Shown here: positions 1-7,245 of the stretch, piece after piece
Layout: every line of letters begins with the position of its first letter
Numbering within the stretch: position 1 is the first letter of the stretch
Assembly (NCBI GenBank): GCA_035326025.1
Contig: DAOKYT010000039.1
Coordinates: forward strand, 1 to 26,692
Length of the DNA stretch: 26,692 nt
DNA from: Amarobacter sp035326025
GTDB taxonomy: Bacteria > Chloroflexota > Dehalococcoidia > Tepidiformales > Tepidiformaceae
Direction of reading: 5' to 3'
The notes under the pieces: generated by a model
The model's input: only the letters and a program-made list of their open reading frames with translations
Told to the model about the DNA's origin: nothing
Database searches by the model: none
Made by a program: the position numbers and the translations under genes

Positions 1-1
1 G

Positions 2-175
2 ATTGCGGAACTCTCGCTGCCGGACGGCGTTCTCGTCTCGTGGTTCTCCTCCAGCGAGGGTGTCCACGCTGTTAGCGCCGATGGACGTGGAATGTTCCAG
101 CTCGGCGCCGGTGGGAAGGGCTGGTGCGAGAACGTAGGGGCGTTCAAGGTCGAACTGGCGCCGTTCGATGAGTGA
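2..175 (+). CDS. C-terminal fragment of an unknown protein (5' end outside window)
   Basis: An open frame runs from the window edge to TGA at 173-175 and gives 57 residues, starting IAELSLPDG and ending ELAPFDE. There is no start inside the window, so this is the tail of a gene that began upstream. I do not recognise it. The residues alternate hydrophobic and polar in a beta-like way (LVSWFSSSEGVHAVS), as in a small all-beta domain. The TGA overlaps a possible GTG at 172, but the next gene more likely starts at 247, after a short inverted repeat at 191-208. Confidence 0.45.
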   Translation: MAELSLPDGVLVSWFSSSEGVHAVSADGRGMFQLGAGGKGWCENVGAFKVELAPFDE

Positions 176-190
176 CATGGCGGTGGGTAA

Positions 191-208
191 AGCCCGTTGG
201 AGCGGGCT
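191..208. repeat. Short inverted repeat after the first gene
   Basis: AGCCCG and CGGGCT form a 6-bp stem around a TTGGAG loop, 15 nt after the stop of the upstream fragment. It has no T-run, so it is at best a weak terminator. It supports placing a transcript end before the inositol-phosphate synthase gene. Confidence 0.3.
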
Positions 209-233
209 GCTGTCGCCCTAACGAAAATTCCGT

Positions 234-246
234 TACCCTGCACGAT
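234..246 (+). promoter_or_regulatory. Candidate -10 box for leaderless inositol-phosphate synthase
   Basis: TACCCT at 234-239 is followed by 7 nt and then GTG at 247. No Shine-Dalgarno sequence precedes this GTG, and the -35 region is poor. The spacing matches the other leaderless-type starts in this window (9612, 16986, 18786, 24980), which is the main reason for listing it. Confidence 0.35.
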
Positions 247-1742
247 GTGGACGGGGAACAGCTCAACGCGGCCGAGCGCATCATCCGCCGCTTCGGCGGC
301 CAAAGCGCCCTCGCGGCCCTGCTCGGCAAGCGCCAGAGCACCGTCCAACACTGGGCAAAGACCGGGCGCATCCCCTCGCAATGGCACGGGGTGCTCATGT
401 CGGTCGCCCGTCAACGAGGTGTCGTGTTGGAACCCAAGGATTTCGTGCAGCCAGCCCCAAAGGAGATCAGGCCCGCCAAAGGAAAGCTCGGTGTGCTCCT
501 GGTCGGCCTTGGCGCGGTCGCCACTACCTTCATCGCCGGGGTGGAGAACGCCCGGCGCGGCAGCGGCAGCCCCATTGGTTCGCTCACCCAGATGGGCACC
601 ATCCGCCTGGGCAAGCGCACCGAAAAGCGCAGTCCTCTCATCAAGGACTTCGTCCCGCTCGCCGGACTCGACGACCTCGTCTTCGGCGCCTGGGACCCTA
701 TCCCCGATAACGCGTTCGAAGCGGCCGTCAAGGCCGGCGTGCTCGACAGGCACGAACACCTCATCCCCCACCAGGCCTTTCTCGAGTCGATCAAGCCGAT
801 GCCCGCCGTCTTCGACCAGTACTATGTGAAGCGGCTCCACGGCACCAACGTGAAGACCGGTAAGAACAAGCTGGAGCTGGCCGAGCTCATCCGGAAGGAC
901 ATCCGCGACTTCAAGGCGAAGAACGGTTGCGACCGCCTGGTCATGGTCTGGTGCGCCTCTACCGAGATTTTCATGGAAGAGACCGCCGCCCACGCCAACC
1001 TCGAAGCCTTCGAGGCGGCGATGGAAGGCAACGACGAGTCCATCGCGCCCTCGATGATCTACGGCTACGCCTCGCTGATGGAGGGCGTGCCGTTCGCGAA
1101 CGGGGCGCCCAACCTCACCGTCGACATCCCCGCCCTGGTCAAGCTCGCCCACGACAAGGGCGTGCCCATCGGCGGAAAGGACTTCAAGACCGGCCAGACA
1201 CTCCTCAAGACGGTCATCTCGCCGATGCTGAAGGCGCGCATGCTCGGCGTGGCCGGCTGGTACTCGACCAATATCCTGGGCAACCGCGACGGCGAAGTCC
1301 TCGACGACCCGGAGAGCTTCAAGACCAAGGAAGAGTCGAAGCTCGGCGTGCTCGAATACATCCTCCAGCCGGACCTCTACCCCGAGCTCTACGGCGATAT
1401 CTACCACAAGGTGCGCATCAACTACTACCCGCCGCGGGGCGACAACAAAGAGGGCTGGGACAACATCGACATCTTCGGGTGGCTCGGCTACCCGATGCAG
1501 ATCAAGATCGACTTCCTCTGCCGCGACTCCATCCTCGCCGCTCCGCTGGTGCTGGACCTTGCGCTCTTCTTCGACCTGGCCCACCGGGCGGGGATGAAAG
1601 GCATCCAGGAGTGGCTGAGCTTCTACTTCAAGAGCCCCCAGCACGCCCCGAACCTGTATCCGGAGCACGACCTCTTCATCCAGCAGACGAAGCTGAAGAA
1701 CACGCTCCGCTGGATGATGGGCGAGGAGCAGATCACGCACCT
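247..1742 (+). CDS. Inositol-3-phosphate synthase with N-terminal HTH extension, 3' end lost in gap
   Basis: This enzyme (EC 5.5.1.4) converts glucose 6-phosphate to 1L-myo-inositol 1-phosphate using NAD. The catalytic part shows the dinucleotide loop GLGAVAT (about residues 87-93), KPMPAVFD, GAPNLTVD, GKDFKTGQT and the NILGNRDG/KTKEESKLGVL blocks of the roughly 430-residue Bacteroides-type MIPS. By comparison with that type only a few C-terminal codons are lost in the gap. Unusually, about 80 residues precede it: NAAERIIRRFGG...LLGKRQSTVQHWAKTGRIP reads as a Cro/YdaS-like helix-turn-helix, joined by a PAPKEIRPAKGK linker with no stop between them. I chose GTG 247. GTG 172, overlapping the upstream stop, would add 25 unremarkable residues. 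Internal ATG 397 would remove the HTH but has no good ribosome site. Confidence 0.9.
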
Positions 1743-1842
1743 NNNNNNNNNNNNNNNNNNNNNNNNNNNNNNNNNNNNNNNNNNNNNNNNNNNNNNNNNN
1801 NNNNNNNNNNNNNNNNNNNNNNNNNNNNNNNNNNNNNNNNNN
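1743..1842. other. Assembly gap (100 N)
   Basis: Exactly 100 N bases are present, the usual placeholder for a scaffold gap of unknown size. It removes the end of the inositol-phosphate synthase gene and anything between that gene and the hairpin at 1843. Open frames that appear to cross it are not reliable. Confidence 0.99.
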
Positions 1843-1877
1843 CCTCTCCCGCCGCGGCGGGAGAGGGGTTCTTCTTT
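1843..1877 (+). terminator. Rho-independent terminator, probably of the inositol-phosphate synthase gene
   Basis: Bases 1843-1866 are a perfect 24-bp palindrome (CCTCTCCCGCCG and its complement), followed by GG and the T-rich run TTCTTCTTT. It starts at the first base after the gap, so its left arm may extend into the missing sequence. Position and shape fit a strong intrinsic terminator on the plus strand. Confidence 0.75.
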
Positions 1878-1901
1878 CCGGCGAGTCGCTGCTTCGGGCT
1901 C

Positions 1902-1942
1902 TTGACATTCGTGTTACATGGTTACCTACTCATGGAGGTAAC
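1902..1942 (+). promoter_or_regulatory. Promoter with palindromic operator over the RHH gene
   Basis: A consensus TTGACA lies at 1902-1907, with a poor -10 (around TACCTACT) about 16-18 nt later. GTTACCT at 1921-1927 and AGGTAAC at 1936-1942 form a perfect 7-bp inverted repeat with an 8-nt spacer. It covers the -10 region and the GGAGG ribosome site at 1934-1938. This fits an autoregulatory operator for the RHH-like protein encoded just after it, or an RNA hairpin that hides the ribosome site. Confidence 0.6.
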
Positions 1943-1946
1943 ATAC

Positions 1947-2258
1947 ATGGCTGGCCAACCAGCACCAGTAGCCGAAACCGGGGTCGAGCGCGTGCCGCTG
2001 GGCGTGCGGATGGAGAAGCGGATGGTCAAGGTGCTCAAGGGCCTGGCCGAGTTCCAGAACGTCTCGTTGGGGCAGCTGCTGGAGAACATCGTGCTGCACT
2101 CGTTCGAGCCAATGCCGGGCGAGGAGGGGGAGTGGGCGGCGAGCCCGCACGGCAAGAGGGCGCTGGCGGCCATCGCCGACCTGAAGCGGGTGTACGGCAT
2201 GGACTACGACGCGCACGCGGCGCACGGGTTCCGGGAGCGTGATGGGGCGGAGGGATAG
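1947..2258 (+). CDS. Ribbon-helix-helix-like small DNA-binding protein
   Basis: The frame encodes 103 residues. Residues about 14-52 (RVPLGVRMEKRMVKVLKGLA..NVSLGQLLENIVLHSF) have the beta strand, helix, turn, helix pattern of MetJ/Arc-type regulators, including the V-S-L-x-x-L-L start of the second helix. The C-terminal half (GKRALAAIADLKRVYGMDYDAHAAHGF) is unrecognised. ATG 1947 is chosen because GGAGG lies 8 nt upstream; an in-frame ATG at 1932 lacks a ribosome site. A perfect palindrome over its promoter suggests autoregulation. Length and context would also allow an orphan antitoxin, but no toxin frame follows closely. Confidence 0.65.
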   Translation: MAGQPAPVAETGVERVPLGVRMEKRMVKVLKGLAEFQNVSLGQLLENIVLHSFEPMPGEEGEWAASPHGKRALAAIADLKRVYGMDYDAHAAHGFRERDGAEG

Positions 2259-2268
2259 GCGGGGGCAC

Positions 2269-2317
2269 GGACCACCACACGGAGAGCGCGCGAAGCCTGA
2301 GTCCGTGTGCGGGGTCC
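2269..2317. repeat. Long interrupted inverted repeat between the RHH and metallopeptidase genes
   Basis: GGACC (2269-2273) and CACACGGA (2276-2283) pair with TCCGTGTG (2302-2309) and GGTCC (2313-2317). This gives a 13-bp stem with small internal loops and an 18-nt apical loop. It has no T-run. It could end the RHH transcript in a factor-dependent way or serve as a protein site next to the following promoter. Confidence 0.5.
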
Positions 2318-2338
2318 GCGCGTGGGCTTGATGCACTC

Positions 2339-2347
2339 TGCTACAAT
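2339..2347 (+). promoter_or_regulatory. Extended -10 promoter of the metallopeptidase gene
   Basis: TGCTACAAT is an extended -10 element (TGn followed by TACAAT at 2342-2347), lying 34 nt before ATG 2382. No clear -35 is present, as is common for extended -10 promoters. It would give a leader of about 30 nt carrying the AAGGG ribosome site. Confidence 0.5.
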
Positions 2348-2381
2348 TCGCGGCCACGGCGCTGCGGCGAAAGGGTCAGGC

Positions 2382-3278
2382 ATGAGCCACGCGCGGACCA
2401 CAGCCTCGAACACCCCCTCCGCCGAGGCGACCGCCTCGCATCGTTCAACGGCGCCCGAGCCGGTTGTGGGCGACGGGTTCGAGAACCCGGCGGCGGCGCT
2501 CAGCAGGCTCGTCGCACTGCAGAGGACCGCTGGCAACCAGGTGGTACAGCGGATGCTTCGGGGGGCGAAGCCGGGCGCAACGGTGGCCCTGCGGGGGCGG
2601 CCCCCGGCCGTGCAGCGCCACGACGGCCCCACCATCCTCTCACCCGAAGGCGAGGACAAAGGGAAGGGCGAGGCCGCAGAAAAGACCCCCGAAGCCAAGA
2701 AGATGGAAGACATCCGGGCGATGCTGGACAAGAGCGCTGCCGGCAAAGCCGCGATCGCGGTCATCGACAAGTACAAGGTGCCTGTGGACCTGAAATACCC
2801 CGGGCCGGGGTCCGTCTTCCAGGGCCCGGCGCCGGGCAAGATCAAGATCCTGGCGACCAAGACGGTCGCGGAGGCCGCGTTCACGCTCGTACACGAGGCG
2901 AACCACGCCGAAGCCTCGAACCTCGGGACCAAGGCCGACATCAACAAGCTCGGCCGCGAGCAGTACGTGAAGTCGATGCTGGACGAGGAGACGACGAGCA
3001 CCGTGAACGCAATCCTGTCGAAGCTGGGCATGGGCGCGGACGACCGGAAGGGAGTGACGGCCTCGCCGGTGTTGCAGGCCCGCTACGAGAAGGCGAAGAA
3101 GGCAGCGCTGGACGCCAAGAAGTCGGCGGTGGAGGCGGAGAAGGCCGCCTGGCAGAGCATCCGGGACGCGTTCACCGATGGCACGCTGGTCACGTCGAAC
3201 ACGAAGGAGGCGTACGACATCTACTACGGCAAGGCATGGGACAAGGTGCACAAGCCGCCAGAGAAAGAGAGCCTCTAG
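2382..3278 (+). CDS. Putative metallopeptidase with eCIS-cargo-like N-terminal motif
   Basis: The frame encodes 298 residues with no signal peptide. The N-terminal 80 residues are low complexity and contain LQRTAGNQVVQRML (about 46-59). This LQRxxGNxxVxxxL motif recurs at the N-termini of DUF4157 and other proteins found with extracellular contractile injection systems. Residues 150-178 hold LVHEANHAEA, an HExxH zinc-protease signature (H171, E172, H175), with DEETT about 35 residues on as a possible third-ligand region. The C-terminal quarter is Lys/Ala/Glu-rich helix. ATG 2382 has AAGGG upstream and an extended -10 promoter. The stop abuts the GTG of the next gene. The fold and the HExxH are seen; an effector role is inference, and no injection-system structural genes are in the window. 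Confidence 0.6.
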   Translation: MSHARTTASNTPSAEATASHRSTAPEPVVGDGFENPAAALSRLVALQRTAGNQVVQRMLRGAKPGATVALRGRPPAVQRHDGPTILSPEGEDKGKGEAAEKTPEAKKMEDIRAMLDKSAAGKAAIAVIDKYKVPVDLKYPGPGSVFQGPAPGKIKILATKTVAEAAFTLVHEANHAEASNLGTKADINKLGREQYVKSMLDEETTSTVNAILSKLGMGADDRKGVTASPVLQARYEKAKKAALDAKKSAVEAEKAAWQSIRDAFTDGTLVTSNTKEAYDIYYGKAWDKVHKPPEKESL

Positions 3279-3890
3279 GTGGCCATCACGCGGGAGGACA
3301 TCGCGCGGGCGATCGAACCCCTGCGCCCGGACATCGCCGAAGCGCTGGCTGACCGGAAGACGTCCGGCATCGAGCGGGTCGAGTGCCCGGCGCTCTCCCG
3401 CTACCGGCTCTATGAGGTGACCGTCTTCGCGCCGCACGCCCCGATCGTGCACTACCTCGCCTACGCGGAGGGCGGTCCGCCATTCGTGCTGAGCGAGGAC
3501 CCTGCCGCGTTTGCGGCGATGGCCGCCGCCGATGGGGGCGTGGAGATCAAGACTCCGGAGGCGGCGGCGGCCTATGCGGAAGTCTTCCTGAAAGTGACCC
3601 GCCCGCTGAGCCGGCTGTCGTACCTGGTGACGGCGCTCGCGGATGTGTCGTTCCGCCCGGGGCTCGAGCCGGACGAAGTGGCGGCGCGGAAGAGCTTCGA
3701 GCGGAAGTATCGCGCGGTGATCAAGCCGCCGGCGGGCCGCAAGACGAAGGACGGTTTCGAGGTGACAGCCTACCGGGTCACCGAGCAGAGCCTGGAGCGC
3801 GTGACCGTACAGGTGACGCCCGCCGGCGCGGTAGCGATGGACGCGGAGGTCCTGGAGCAGGACCTCCCGCTGGTGATTGGGGGCGCGTAG
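3279..3890 (+). CDS. Unknown protein coupled to the putative metallopeptidase
   Basis: The frame encodes 203 residues and begins with GTG immediately after the TAG of the preceding gene, so the two are almost certainly co-translated. There is no signal peptide or membrane segment. The protein looks like a compact alpha/beta cytosolic fold (RYRLYEVTVFAPHAPIVHYLAYAEG, then a C-terminal beta region FEVTAYRVTEQSLERVTVQV). I do not recognise the family. The tight pairing with a possible toxin-like protease allows an immunity protein, loading chaperone or inhibitor, but nothing in the sequence proves this. Its stop abuts the stop of the convergent DUF302 gene. Confidence 0.6.
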   Translation: MAITREDIARAIEPLRPDIAEALADRKTSGIERVECPALSRYRLYEVTVFAPHAPIVHYLAYAEGGPPFVLSEDPAAFAAMAAADGGVEIKTPEAAAAYAEVFLKVTRPLSRLSYLVTALADVSFRPGLEPDEVAARKSFERKYRAVIKPPAGRKTKDGFEVTAYRVTEQSLERVTVQVTPAGAVAMDAEVLEQDLPLVIGGA

Positions 3891-4295
3891 CTATAGCGCC
3901 GCCAGCGCCTTTTGCAGCCGGTCGCGCGCCTCCACGGCTACCGCCTTCACCGCCGCGTCCTGCACGATGCTCATGGCGGCGACGGGATCCATCGCTTCCA
4001 CCACCACGTTGCCGTCGTCCGTCTCCCGGACAACCACGTTGCACGGGAGCAGCATGCCGACCTCCGGGTTGGCCGTGATGGCGCGGTGCGCCAACGGCGG
4101 GTTGCACGCCCCCAGGATGATGTAGGGCGGGACATCCTCGCCGATCTTCGCCTTGAGCGTGGCCTTCACGTCGATCTCCGTCAGGATCCCGAAGCCCTGT
4201 TCCTTCAGCGCCGCCTTCACGTTTTCGATCGTCTCCGTGTAGCCCGCCGCCGAATCGCGGCGCAGTCCGAACGTCAGCTGTTCAATCGCAGTCAT
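3891..4295 (-). CDS. DUF302 family protein
   Basis: The frame encodes 134 residues matching the DUF302 pattern: an N-terminal strand, the helix ETIENVKAALKEQGFGILTEIDVKATLKAK, then YIILGACNPPLAHRAI and LLPCNVVVRE. The molecular role of the family is not settled; members are small alpha/beta proteins. The ACNPP and LLPCNV cysteines are the notable residues. GGAGG lies 7 nt before the ATG. It converges on the unknown partner gene with no spacer and is divergent from the SMP-30-like gene across 138 bp. Confidence 0.85.
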   Translation of the reverse strand: MTAIEQLTFGLRRDSAAGYTETIENVKAALKEQGFGILTEIDVKATLKAKIGEDVPPYIILGACNPPLAHRAITANPEVGMLLPCNVVVRETDDGNVVVEAMDPVAAMSIVQDAAVKAVAVEARDRLQKALAAL

Positions 4296-4396
4296 GGCAA
4301 TACCTCCACGGATCGACCGTAGCAGGTGACCGCCTCACGAGGGAGGACCACCCGGCCCCCGTGCTGGCGGCCCGGCGGCCACCCCCCGCCCTCGCG

Positions 4397-4422
4397 TAAG
4401 ATCGCGCCACCACGCCAAGGAG
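4397..4422 (+). promoter_or_regulatory. Candidate -10 and ribosome site of the SMP-30-like gene
   Basis: TAAGAT at 4397-4402 is a fair -10, and AAGGAG at 4417-4422 is a ribosome site 11 nt before ATG 4434. The -35 region is not evident in the C-rich stretch upstream. This fixes the start at 4434 rather than at the in-frame ATG 4326. Confidence 0.4.
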
Positions 4423-4433
4423 CGCGATCTCCC

Positions 4434-5291
4434 ATGCTCTACCCTGCTCCCACTGTCGTCCTCGACGGCTTGAAGTTCCCCGAAGGGCCACGCTGGCACG
4501 ATGGCCGGCTGTGGTTTTCCGATATGCACGCCCGGCGCGTGATGACCCTGGACCCGGACGGACAGACATCGGTCATCTGCGAGGTGCCAAACAAACCATC
4601 CGGGCTCGGGTTCCTGGAAGACGGGCGCTTGCTGGTCGTATCGATGGCCGACCACCGCCTGCTCGTGCTCGACCGCGACCTGGGCCTCCGCGAAGTGGCC
4701 GACATCTCCCCCTTCGTGGGTGGCGACGCCAACGACATGGTCACCGATGCGTTGGGCCGCTCCTATATTGGCAATTTCGGATTCGATTTCGCCGGCGGCG
4801 AGGATTTCCAGGCCACCACCCTCGTCCGCGTCGACCCCAACGGCCAGGCGTGCGTGGTCGCGGAGGACCTGGCCTTCCCCAACGGCGCCGTCATCACGCC
4901 CGATGGCAAGACCCTCATCGTGGCCGAGACCTTTGGCCGCCGCCTCACCGCCTTCACGATCGCGGAAGACGGTGGGCTTTCCGGCCGGCGAACCTGGGCC
5001 GACCTTGGCCCGGCCACCCCCGATGGCATCTGCCTCGACGAAGAAGGGGCCACCTGGATCGCCTCGCCAGCCACCCGCGAGTGCCTCCGCGTCCGCGAAG
5101 GCGGCGAGGTCCTTGCCCGCGTCCCCATGAATGAGGGCCGGGGCGCCTATGCCTGCATGCTCGGCGGCGACGACCGCAGGACCCTCTACATCTGCACCTC
5201 CGAGGGCGACGAAGCCGACCGCCAGGCCGGGCGCTCCCGCGGCTGGATCGAGCAGGTGCGGGTCGGCGTGCCGGGCGCGGGGCTGCCATAA
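4434..5291 (+). CDS. SMP-30/gluconolactonase/LRE family protein
   Basis: The frame encodes 285 residues forming a six-bladed beta-propeller of the SMP-30/gluconolaconase family, which hydrolyses sugar lactones or related esters using one divalent metal. Visible hallmarks are FPEGPRWHDGRLWFSDM (metal-binding Glu about residue 17), GDANDMVTD, FPNGAVITPDGKTLIVAET and PDGICLDEEGATWIA, which supply the expected Glu, Asn, Asn and Asp ligands. No signal peptide is present, so it is cytosolic. Substrate cannot be read from sequence. It is followed after 66 bp by an MDR oxidoreductase gene on the same strand. Confidence 0.88.
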   Translation: MLYPAPTVVLDGLKFPEGPRWHDGRLWFSDMHARRVMTLDPDGQTSVICEVPNKPSGLGFLEDGRLLVVSMADHRLLVLDRDLGLREVADISPFVGGDANDMVTDALGRSYIGNFGFDFAGGEDFQATTLVRVDPNGQACVVAEDLAFPNGAVITPDGKTLIVAETFGRRLTAFTIAEDGGLSGRRTWADLGPATPDGICLDEEGATWIASPATRECLRVREGGEVLARVPMNEGRGAYACMLGGDDRRTLYICTSEGDEADRQAGRSRGWIEQVRVGVPGAGLP

Positions 5292-5357
5292 GTCCACTTC
5301 CCGCGCGTTCGCGCCGCCCTTCGCGTGCCATCGCCCAATACCCCCGGGGAGGTACCC

Positions 5358-6350
5358 GTGAAAGCTGCTGTCTACTACGAAACCGGCGCGCCCTCCGTCT
5401 TCAGGTACGAAGAGGTGCCCGACCCGGCGTGCCACCCGGCTGGCGTCATCATCGATGTCAGGGCGATCGGCATCCAGGGTGGCGATACCCTCCACCGCCA
5501 GGCCGGTGTCATGGTCACCCGGCCTCACATCGTCGGCTACCAGGCCGCGGGTGTGATCCGCGAGGTCGGCGAACGCGTCACCGCCCGCAAGCCCGGCGAC
5601 CGCGTGGTCGCGACTATGCCCCACGGCTCGCACGCCGAACTCGTCTCCGTGCCCGCCGAGGCGACCTGGCTGGTGCCCGAGGGCATGGACCTCGGCGTCG
5701 CCGCGTCCATCCCCATCGAGTTCGGCACAGCGCACGACTGCCTCTTCGAGTTCGGCCACCTGAAAGCCGGCGAAACCGTCCTCGTCCAGGCGGGCGGCGG
5801 CGGGGTGGGGCTCGCCGCCATCCAGCTCGCGAAGCGCGCCGGCGCCACGGTCCTTGCCACGGCCTCGACCGATGAGAAGCTCGAACGCCTCAAGTTCTTC
5901 GGGCTCGACCACGGCATCAATTACCGCGCCGAGGACTTCGTCGCCCGCACGATCGACCTGACGGGCGGGCGGGGCGCGAACCTCATCGTCGACTCGGTCG
6001 GCGGCAGGACGCTCGAAGGCAGCGTTGCCGCGCTCGCCTATCGTGGGCGTATCAGCTGGGTTGGCAATGCGGGACGCGACGGCCACGTGCCGAACCTCGG
6101 CGGCCTGGGCCAGAAGAACGCCTCCGTGACCGGCGTCTACCTGGGAGCCGAGCTCACGTACAACGCCGCCCGCTGCCGGCCGATGATCCAGCAGCTGCTC
6201 GACGACGTGGCCCGGGGCGACCTGAAGGTCATGATCGACCGGACGTTCCCGCTGAGCGAAGCGGCCGCGGCCCATGCGTACATCGAAAGCCGGGGCGCCT
6301 TCGGGCGCGTGTTGCTCATCCCGCCCCGGGGGATGCCGCCGGTGCGGTAG
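5358..6350 (+). CDS. Zinc-independent MDR oxidoreductase (quinone oxidoreductase-like)
   Basis: The frame encodes 330 residues of the medium-chain dehydrogenase/reductase superfamily. The N-terminal GroES-like domain (VKAAVYYETGAPSVFRYEEV) lacks the structural-zinc cysteine cluster. The Rossmann domain has the NADPH loop QAGGGGVGLAAIQLAK, then AGATVLATASTDEKLERLKFFGLDHGINYR and VDSVGG, typical of NADPH:quinone reductases. GTG 5358 is chosen because GGAGG lies 5 nt upstream and VKAAVYYE is the usual family start. It probably reduces quinones or enones in the cytosol; the physiological substrate is unknown. Confidence 0.88.
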   Translation: MKAAVYYETGAPSVFRYEEVPDPACHPAGVIIDVRAIGIQGGDTLHRQAGVMVTRPHIVGYQAAGVIREVGERVTARKPGDRVVATMPHGSHAELVSVPAEATWLVPEGMDLGVAASIPIEFGTAHDCLFEFGHLKAGETVLVQAGGGGVGLAAIQLAKRAGATVLATASTDEKLERLKFFGLDHGINYRAEDFVARTIDLTGGRGANLIVDSVGGRTLEGSVAALAYRGRISWVGNAGRDGHVPNLGGLGQKNASVTGVYLGAELTYNAARCRPMIQQLLDDVARGDLKVMIDRTFPLSEAAAAHAYIESRGAFGRVLLIPPRGMPPVR

Positions 6351-6376
6351 CCGCTGCCCGGGGAGCGGGGGAGGAG

Positions 6377-7174
6377 TCAGCGCCGCTCGAAGACGAACAG
6401 CCCGTGCCCCTGCTCCAGCCGCTCGTAGCGCTGGACCAGGCTGCCGAGCATGTCGAGCTGGGCCAGGTAGGGCCGCGTGCCGTAACGCGCCTCGAAGTAC
6501 GGCCGGCGGCGCACCAAATCGGCCTCCGCCGCGCGCCAGGTGTTCGTCGCCTCCAGGCTCATCTGGCGATGGGCCGCCGTCCGCCAGCCATACGCCTCGA
6601 GTTCGCCGATGAACGCCTCCACGCCACCGCGCCCATCGACCGGGACCTCGCAGCAAAGGCAGAGTGTCGCGTCCGGCGTGGTGATCCGCGTGAGCTCGGG
6701 GAGCGAGATATCGGCATCGAGCACCCAGGCGCTATGGAATACGCCATCGCGGAAGGGCAGCCTGCGCGAGTTCGCGGTCACCCAGTGCACCAGGTTCCCG
6801 CCGTCCATGGCGCGCCCCGTCTCCAGGAAGTCGCGGTTCAGGTCGACCGCCACGGCCGTCGCCCCCGTCGTCCTCGCCGCCATGCGGGCCGAAGCGCCGA
6901 CGAACGCGCCGCAATCGGCCATCAGGCGCCCCGGGCCAAGCCGCGCCCGCTCGAGAAGCCATCGGGTGGCATCGGCGCCGCCGATGTGGTTGTGCTCGCC
7001 AAGGATGTCGATCCACCAGGCGGCATACTCCTCGGCCAGGTGGCCGAGCGGGGATGTGGAAATGACCATGGTGATCCAGAAGGTACGCACGGCGGGCGAA
7101 ATGGCAAAGGGCCGCGAGGTCCCGGTTCGGGGGGCCCCAGTGGCCGGGTCCCGCCCCCCGGCGAGGGAATTCAC
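6377..7174 (-). CDS. Class I SAM-dependent methyltransferase-like protein
   Basis: The frame encodes 265 residues. RLMADCGAFVGASARMAA (about 83-100) occupies motif I and VAVDLNRDFL (108-117) supplies the acidic residue after beta 2. NSRRLPFRDGVFHSAWVLDAD is the motif II/III region of UbiE-like enzymes. Motif I is degenerate (DCGAFVGAS where DxGxGxG is usual), so cofactor binding is not certain. GTG 7174 has GGAG 5 nt upstream. An internal ATG at 7069 would remove 35 residues with no clear domain and may be the true start. It diverges from a coiled-coil gene across 71 bp. Confidence 0.75.
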   Translation of the reverse strand: MNSLAGGRDPATGAPRTGTSRPFAISPAVRTFWITMVISTSPLGHLAEEYAAWWIDILGEHNHIGGADATRWLLERARLGPGRLMADCGAFVGASARMAARTTGATAVAVDLNRDFLETGRAMDGGNLVHWVTANSRRLPFRDGVFHSAWVLDADISLPELTRITTPDATLCLCCEVPVDGRGGVEAFIGELEAYGWRTAAHRQMSLEATNTWRAAEADLVRRRPYFEARYGTRPYLAQLDMLGSLVQRYERLEQGHGLFVFERR

Positions 7175-7208
7175 ACTCGCTCCACTGCAGATCGGCCGAA
7201 TGCGGGCG

Positions 7209-7214
7209 TATATT
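7209..7214 (+). promoter_or_regulatory. Candidate -10 of the coiled-coil gene pair
   Basis: TATATT lies 31 nt before GTG 7246 in the AT-richest part of this divergent spacer. The -35 region is weak. A GGGGG run 6-7 nt before GTG 7246 may act as a ribosome site. Confidence 0.4.
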
Positions 7215-7245
7215 CATGTAGAGGTTTGGTGAACGGGGGCCGCAC

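Noticed and set aside
927..2258. A 443-codon plus-strand frame covering much of the synthase gene, the gap and the RHH gene
   Set aside because: It crosses 100 N bases and is out of frame with the clear MIPS sequence. Only its last 103 codons, with their own ribosome site, are coding.
4335..6656. A 773-codon minus-strand frame
   Set aside because: It is antisense to the SMP-30-like and MDR genes, whose motifs are unmistakable. Its His/Gly/Arg-rich low-complexity translation is typical of an antisense shadow in GC-rich DNA.
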